From assembly GCA_937967535.1 (NCBI GenBank), contig CALCMV010000143.1, forward strand, positions 1-29,502: DNA of 29,502 bases, given 5' to 3'. Below are positions 26,301-29,502 of the stretch, piece after piece; the stretch's first letter is position 1, and the number at the start of each line of letters is the position of its first letter. Under the pieces are notes generated by a model. The model had not been told where the DNA came from, made no database searches, and was given only the letters and a program-made list of their open reading frames with translations. The DNA comes from an uncultured Saprospiraceae bacterium (lineage in GTDB: Bacteria > Bacteroidota > Bacteroidia > Chitinophagales > Saprospiraceae). The position numbers and the translations under genes were made by a program.

Positions 26301-26462
26301 TATGTCGGTAGTGGTTCCTATGGTCGTGCCTTCAATGAAGACATTGGCGAACGGAACTGTTGCGCCCGTTTCGTCAGTGACTGTTCCCGTAACGGTGCGT
26401 TGTGCCATGACTGTTGTGAAGCCCACTAGCAGCATTGCAAAGACCAATAAAAAATGTTTCAT
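23388..26462 (-). CDS. SusC/RagA-type TonB-dependent outer-membrane transporter, SusC3
   Basis: This 1024-residue transporter has a signal peptide ending TVMAQ, cleaved near residue 20. The regulatory domain (about 22-112) reads RTVTGTVTDETGATVPFANVFIEGTT. The canonical SusC TonB-box region is EEVVLIGYAPQKRKDITGS. The plug has RGRTSISASNQPLYVVDGIPI and AAQYGSRAANGVVLITTKRG; the barrel follows to a C-terminal Phe (GINIGF). This Phe ending is the usual outer-membrane assembly signal. It heads the SusCD3 operon. It is the most standard of the three SusC proteins here; the substrate is unknown. Confidence 0.95.
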   Translation of the reverse strand: MKHFLLVFAMLLVGFTTVMAQRTVTGTVTDETGATVPFANVFIEGTTIGTTTDIDGNYTLQIPADEEGGTIVVSFTGYEDFRQAIGSDASINALLTTGVSLEEVVLIGYAPQKRKDITGSVSSVSAEDIEDVPLPSLETALQGAAAGVNVNKNSGKPGGGIDVNIRGRTSISASNQPLYVVDGIPIISGDNFDFSQEAIGGSNLSVIADINPDDIESIEVLKDASTAAQYGSRAANGVVLITTKRGRAGETKVDLNASYGSAWLPNGIDAITGDEYQDYSIELWGPLLDQLGLERSWGAIQDNLLGPIGEANTNWQEEVFRVAPIQEYSVGISGGSETTKIYASLGYKDEQGIIKSSGFERFSGRLNVNHLISEKLSFDMNMGYNRTNTDQVQNDNNIFGVLGASLLIPPVVPIVRDDGSWGSAFGIENAVAAVTDYDNNIIRGRFTGSVVGTWNITDFLSLKSSLGTDFIDSDERIFEPRTLQSSATGRRVDASIKNERFINENTLIFNKSFIKNSVQLVVGASFQEDRIENTFTETVDFPTDDFTGLSSGATPVTTAGGFTGDNIQSYFGSFNYNFDNRYYLAGTFRADGSSRFINNKWGFFPGVSAGWNISEEDFLKNGPFDLLKIRVGWGQTGNNIFANFAARQLYGGGANYQDIPGTSPAQLGNPDLRWETTTQTNVGLDFDIANSRFGGSVDFYIKDTEDLLLNAPIPTTSGFTTVLQNVGEMRNTGVDLSLNSTNIKRDNFTWSSTFTVGYLRNEVITLVDGIPFDAGFSNRIAEGRPLGSFFGHVTNGIFQNQAEIDAHASQPNAAPGDFRFEDIGGGAGEDNILATADDLDPDGMINDDDRTFIGKALPDFQGGLRNQFSFYGVDLNFFFQFATGFQIYNNNLAFTEGMNSVFAPSRNAWENRWQQEGDQTDIPRLVRNDPNGNRRDSDRFVEDGDYIRLKTLTLGYTLPTDVTENIGVRRARVYLSGFNLLTFTGYSGFDPEVNIFDGSNTALGTDFLTFPQSRQLVFGINIGF

Positions 26463-26551
26463 ACGCTTATAGATTGATTTTCGGTTAAAAAAATAAAATT
26501 AGAAAAGGGTGGATTTGATTTAATGTTTGTAAAATGGCGTTTTTTAATCTT

Positions 26552-26583
26552 CAAATATAATTATTTAGGTTAATACACGTTAA
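26552..26583 (-). promoter_or_regulatory. SusC3 promoter, -7 with TTAA words
   Basis: On the minus strand, TATATTTG (26559-26552) is an exact TAnnTTTG. Two TTAAC words lie upstream (26583-26579 and 26573-26569), 10 bp apart. The nearer one is 14 bp from the -7, so the layout is related to, but not the same as, that of SusC1/SusC2. The predicted leader is about 80 bases. Confidence 0.5.
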
Positions 26584-26660
26584 GATTTTTTTGATTTTTT
26601 AGTCAAAAGTTGTACAAATGACAGTAAAAGCTCTGTTATTTCTTATGTAAGTACCTGTAA

Positions 26661-26697
26661 AAGTTTAAGTTTAAGTTTAAGAATAAGTTTAAGTTTT
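26661..26697. repeat. GTTTAA short tandem repeat
   Basis: About five imperfect GTTTAA units occupy this tract, interrupted by GAATAA. The same word builds the palindrome arms at 18177-18262. A short facing AATTTAAG follows at about 26717-26724, so this may be a half-decayed palindrome. Confidence 0.6.
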
Positions 26698-27279
26698 CCC
26701 GATAACTATACCGGACAAATTTAAGCCTCCTTCGGAGGAATAAGCCAACAAAAAATTTAAAATTAAATCCAAGTGATATAAATAAAATGTATTTCACTGA
26801 TTATTAATTTTTTACAAGAAAATATAAAACTAATGTTTTTATTTTAAATATTTTATTAGCTTGATTTTCTCCTCAATAATTAGATTATTATTTTTTTCAA
26901 AAAAAATTAAATTATACAATAATTCATAAATAGCTAATTATAAATTTATTATAAAATCAAATAAAATTTATGATTTTATTTTCTCATTTCAAAATCAGCG
27001 AAATGTAAGAATTATCATTCAGTAAAATGATGGAATTATTGTTAGAATAGTTTGTGTTGGTGAGTCGAGATAATGTAATCTCCTTTAGAATTATGAAAGC
27101 TAAATTACAGATTTCATGTATTCTATGCAAATGTGAGTGTTGGACGAGTAGGAGAATAGTATATTTTCACTAAATAAATGTAATTTTTTAATTAAGTTTA
27201 ATTAAATAAAAATCAATAGTTTATCTGTGAAAATAAAGTAAATTAAAGTCACTAAATTTCTATGTGTTAAAATCTCCGG

Positions 27280-28269
27280 TCAATACGCCCAAGTCAAGTA
27301 AATTGCTCCCCAAGTGAAGCCACCGCCAAATGCAGTGAGTACGATTTTATCCCCTTTTTTGAATTTATCTTCCCATTCCCACAGGCAAAGTGGAATCGTA
27401 CCGCTTGTCGTATTTCCGTACTTTTCGATATTAACAACTACCTTTTCAGGTTTGATGTCAATTGCACTACCTACGGAGTTGATAATGCGTTTATTCGCTT
27501 GATGTGGAATCAACCAATCAATATCAGCTACGGTCATATCGTTGTTTTTTAGCACTGTTTTTATGGCGCCGGACATGCCTTTTACCGCCGCTTTGAATAC
27601 CGGACGACCATCTTGAAATACGTAATGTTCCTTTGCTGCTACCGTCTGTGCGGTAGCCGGACGCACCGAACCACCGGCTTTTTGATGCAAATATATACGC
27701 CCCGAACCATCGCTGTACAATTCCGAATCATGTATGCCGTCTTCATCTTGTGCGGGTTCGAGGAGTACTGCACCGCCGCCGTCACCAAAGATGATACAAG
27801 TTGCTCTATCTTCGTAATCAACAATCGAAGACATCTTATCCGCCCCGACTACTACGACCTTTTTGTGTGTGCCGGATTGTATGAATTTCATTGCCGTCGT
27901 CAAAGCATAAATGAAGCCAGAACAAGCTGCATTGAGGTCAAAACCGAAGGCATTTGTTGCACCTATTTTATCGCAAATAATATTGGCAGTAGCCGGAAAG
28001 AGCATGTCAGGTGTGGTGGTCGCGCATAGCAAAAAGTCAATTTCTTTTACATCCGTTCCCGTCTTTTCCAATAGTCCTTTGACTGCCTCTACGCCTATAT
28101 CAGAAGTCCCCAAACCTTCGCCTTTTAAGATGCGACGTTCTTTGATGCCCGTGCGCGAAACTATCCATTCGTCGTTGGTATCGACCATTGTTTCGAGTTC
28201 GGTATTGGTTAGTCGGTATTCGGGAGCCCATGCGTGTACGCCCGTGATAGCGGCTTTTATTTTTGACAT
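27280..28269 (-). CDS. fabH: Beta-ketoacyl-ACP synthase III
   Basis: This 329-residue enzyme is full length for the family. It condenses acetyl- or branched acyl-CoA with malonyl-ACP to start fatty-acid chains. The thiolase-fold active site is complete: Cys116 in NAACSGF, His256 in IPHQANKR, Asn286 in KYGNTTSG. The N-terminal WIVSRTGIKERR block and the C-terminal GGGFTWGA are also typical. The gene is cytosolic, 252 bp downstream of the transporter gene on the same strand, with a likely promoter of its own. The usual plsX/rpmF neighbours are absent, so this may be a second, stand-alone copy. Confidence 0.96.
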   Translation of the reverse strand: MSKIKAAITGVHAWAPEYRLTNTELETMVDTNDEWIVSRTGIKERRILKGEGLGTSDIGVEAVKGLLEKTGTDVKEIDFLLCATTTPDMLFPATANIICDKIGATNAFGFDLNAACSGFIYALTTAMKFIQSGTHKKVVVVGADKMSSIVDYEDRATCIIFGDGGGAVLLEPAQDEDGIHDSELYSDGSGRIYLHQKAGGSVRPATAQTVAAKEHYVFQDGRPVFKAAVKGMSGAIKTVLKNNDMTVADIDWLIPHQANKRIINSVGSAIDIKPEKVVVNIEKYGNTTSGTIPLCLWEWEDKFKKGDKIVLTAFGGGFTWGAIYLTWAY

Positions 28270-28359
28270 AGTTGTTTGTATATCAGTATGTTGTGTATGA
28301 TTGTGTGTACTTTATAGCTGCGCGAAAAAATAATTTCAGCTTCCAAATAAGAAGTGGCG

Positions 28360-28367
28360 CAAAAATA
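28360..28367 (-). promoter_or_regulatory. Probable fabH promoter -7
   Basis: On the minus strand, TATTTTTG is an exact TAnnTTTG match, giving a leader of about 80-90 bases to the fabH start. A TTTAA word begins about 22 bp upstream, a spacing like that at SusC1/SusC2, although AT-richness makes this weak evidence. Confidence 0.45.
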
Positions 28368-28390
28368 AATTACAAGGTAGAAAAATTAAA

Positions 28391-28508
28391 GAGAATGAGT
28401 AAATGAGTAGATGAATAAATGAGTAAATGTTTACAAATGTTACAATGTCCAAATGTGATAATGTTACAATGTTTGTCATCTTTATCACATTGTAGCATCA
28501 TCACATTT
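28391..28508. repeat. Word-repeat tract and palindrome between transporter and fabH
   Basis: 28391-28430 is a loose tandem of GAGTAAATGAGTA words. The core hairpin pairs 28451-28472 (AAATGTGATAATG..) with 28487-28508 at 20 of 22 bases. It ends 13 bases from the transporter stop. There is no T run for a classical terminator. Confidence 0.8.
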
Positions 28509-28521
28509 AAGCGTTATAGTA

Positions 28522-29502
28522 TTATTTATTGTTGCGAGAAAGCAAGTAATACACCACCAAAGACACCGCAAAACTACTAAACCACGAACTACTATAAAGT
28601 ACCGCTAAAGAAGGTACAACATAGCCAATTAAAGCAGTCGCTACCCCTGCGATGAAGGCGATGAAAGCTTTGATATTATAACCGTTTTGGTAAGTATATT
28701 TTCCGTCAGGAAGAAAAAGGTCTTCTGTGGAAATTTCTTTTTTTCTGATAAAAAAGTAATCTCCAATTAATATTGCCAAAATAGGTCCGAGGAAACTACT
28801 TACAAAAATCAACAAGCCCGAAATTTCGTCCATCAACCACCACGGGCAGGTAATAATCCCAATAATAGCTGCAATGATTCCGCCTTTTTGAAAGGAAATA
28901 TTTTTAGGGCTGATATTGGAAAAAGCATTGGCGGGGGCGATGACATTGGCAGCGATATTGGTGCTGAGTGTGGCGATAATCATAAAAATTTGTGCCAATA
29001 CAATGACCCAAGGATTATCCAATTTACCTATCAAAGTAACCGGGTCCCAGGGCGAATCTTCCAATACCAATACATCATTAAAAATGGTCGCCGCCGCGCA
29101 AGTCACGAATATTCCTACGAAAGAATATAAAATCATCGTCGTTGGCAAGCCGATAAATTGTCCTGCAACTTGTTCTTTTTGTGTTTTGCTGTGTCGGGTA
29201 ATGTCGGCAATACTTATCGCCATTGTTGCCCAGAAGCCGACCATCGCAGTGAGCCACATCAAATATTTCCAAAAGCGACTGCCTTGTTGTTCGGTTTCAG
29301 TTTTGGCGGCTTGTACGGCTACCTGACTTGAAATGGCATCTTGTGCTTTGAATTGAATGGAAGGTAATTCCGCATTTGCATTGGATGAAAAAGGTATGAT
29401 TTGATTGGCGGGAATGCTTTGCCAATTGCCTTCTTTTCCATTGGTGATGAGGCGATATTCTTGTGCTTTTTTGTTGCCGTTTTTATCTGTGATGGTGTTG
29501 AT
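28522..29502 (-). CDS. NCS1 family nucleobase/allantoin-type cation symporter (5' end off window)
   Basis: The frame stays open to the right edge, so 326 C-terminal residues are seen. An internal TTG at 29262 is not the real start. Family hallmarks are GFWATMAISIADITRHSKTQKEQVAGQ.IGLP, then membrane helices, then GPILAILIGDYFFIRKKEI...LFLPDGKYTYQNGYN. These fit the NCS1 group, which imports uracil, cytosine, allantoin or hydantoin with Na+ or H+. Before the GFWAT helix lies a hydrophilic stretch of about 80 residues (NGNKKAQEYRLITNGKEG...QSRFW region) that I do not know from typical members. The substrate cannot be assigned without the N-terminal binding helices. Confidence 0.9.
   Translation of the reverse strand: MNTITDKNGNKKAQEYRLITNGKEGNWQSIPANQIIPFSSNANAELPSIQFKAQDAISSQVAVQAAKTETEQQGSRFWKYLMWLTAMVGFWATMAISIADITRHSKTQKEQVAGQFIGLPTTMILYSFVGIFVTCAAATIFNDVLVLEDSPWDPVTLIGKLDNPWVIVLAQIFMIIATLSTNIAANVIAPANAFSNISPKNISFQKGGIIAAIIGIITCPWWLMDEISGLLIFVSSFLGPILAILIGDYFFIRKKEISTEDLFLPDGKYTYQNGYNIKAFIAFIAGVATALIGYVVPSLAVLYSSSWFSSFAVSLVVYYLLSRNNK

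Larger units (their letters stand above)
26463..27279. other. Long AT-rich spacer between FabH and SusC3
   Basis: These 817 bp hold no convincing gene. Present are the SusC3 promoter (26552-26583), a GTTTAA tandem tract (26661-26697), a short CCTCC-TTC-GGAGG hairpin near 26728-26740 and a very AT-rich stretch (26750-26980). A 26-codon Cys-containing plus-strand frame at 27093-27173 is not supported. Confidence 0.7.

Noticed and set aside
27093..27173. 26-codon frame with four cysteines in the spacer after fabH
   Set aside because: Too short, with no ribosome-binding or promoter support, and it could arise by chance.

Overview
The window looks like a chromosomal segment from a Bacteroidota bacterium, probably near the Saprospiria/Cytophagia-type lineages. 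The evidence is three SusC/SusD outer-membrane pairs, a secreted enzyme with a type IX secretion (T9SS) C-terminal sorting domain, a DUF2723 membrane protein, TAnnTTTG-type -7 promoter elements, and very AT-rich spacers around moderately GC genes. The species call is inference; no rRNA or tRNA is present.

Layout. 1-4002 (minus, runs off the left edge): a large secreted GH74-type beta-propeller glycosidase with CBM9-like and two CBM4/9-like modules. 4003-4869: an AT-rich spacer with a candidate small RNA that has its own promoter and terminator. 4870-8040 (plus): a DUF2723/GT-C-like polytopic membrane protein with a strong terminator. 8373-9486 (minus): an ECF sigma factor and a small anti-sigma-like protein, separated by an intrinsic terminator. 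9792-10055: a small hypothetical protein. 10229-26462 (minus): three consecutive SusCD operons, the middle one with an extra surface lipoprotein, each ending in a canonical terminator. 27280-28269: FabH (ketoacyl-ACP synthase III). 28522-29502: an NCS1-type nucleobase/allantoin-family transporter cut by the right edge.

How it fits together. The SusCD pairs should import oligomeric nutrients across the outer membrane. No degradative enzyme lies inside the SusCD block, so the substrates cannot be read from context. The GH74-type enzyme is about 6 kb away, on the other side of the DUF2723 and sigma loci. SusC1 and SusC2 share nearly the same N-terminal module and the same promoter layout (two GTTAA words 11 bp apart, then a -7 element 22 bp downstream), while their barrels differ.

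The least explained signal is structural. Gaps between co-directional minus-strand genes repeatedly hold long imperfect palindromes, whose arms are made of short repeated words (GAGTGAAT, GTTTAA, GTTGCGAGTT, AATGTGATAATG). Several end within a few bases of a stop codon, while canonical intrinsic terminators occur at the operon ends. A separate 476-bp element of nested inverted repeats (15291-15766) lies upstream of SusC1.
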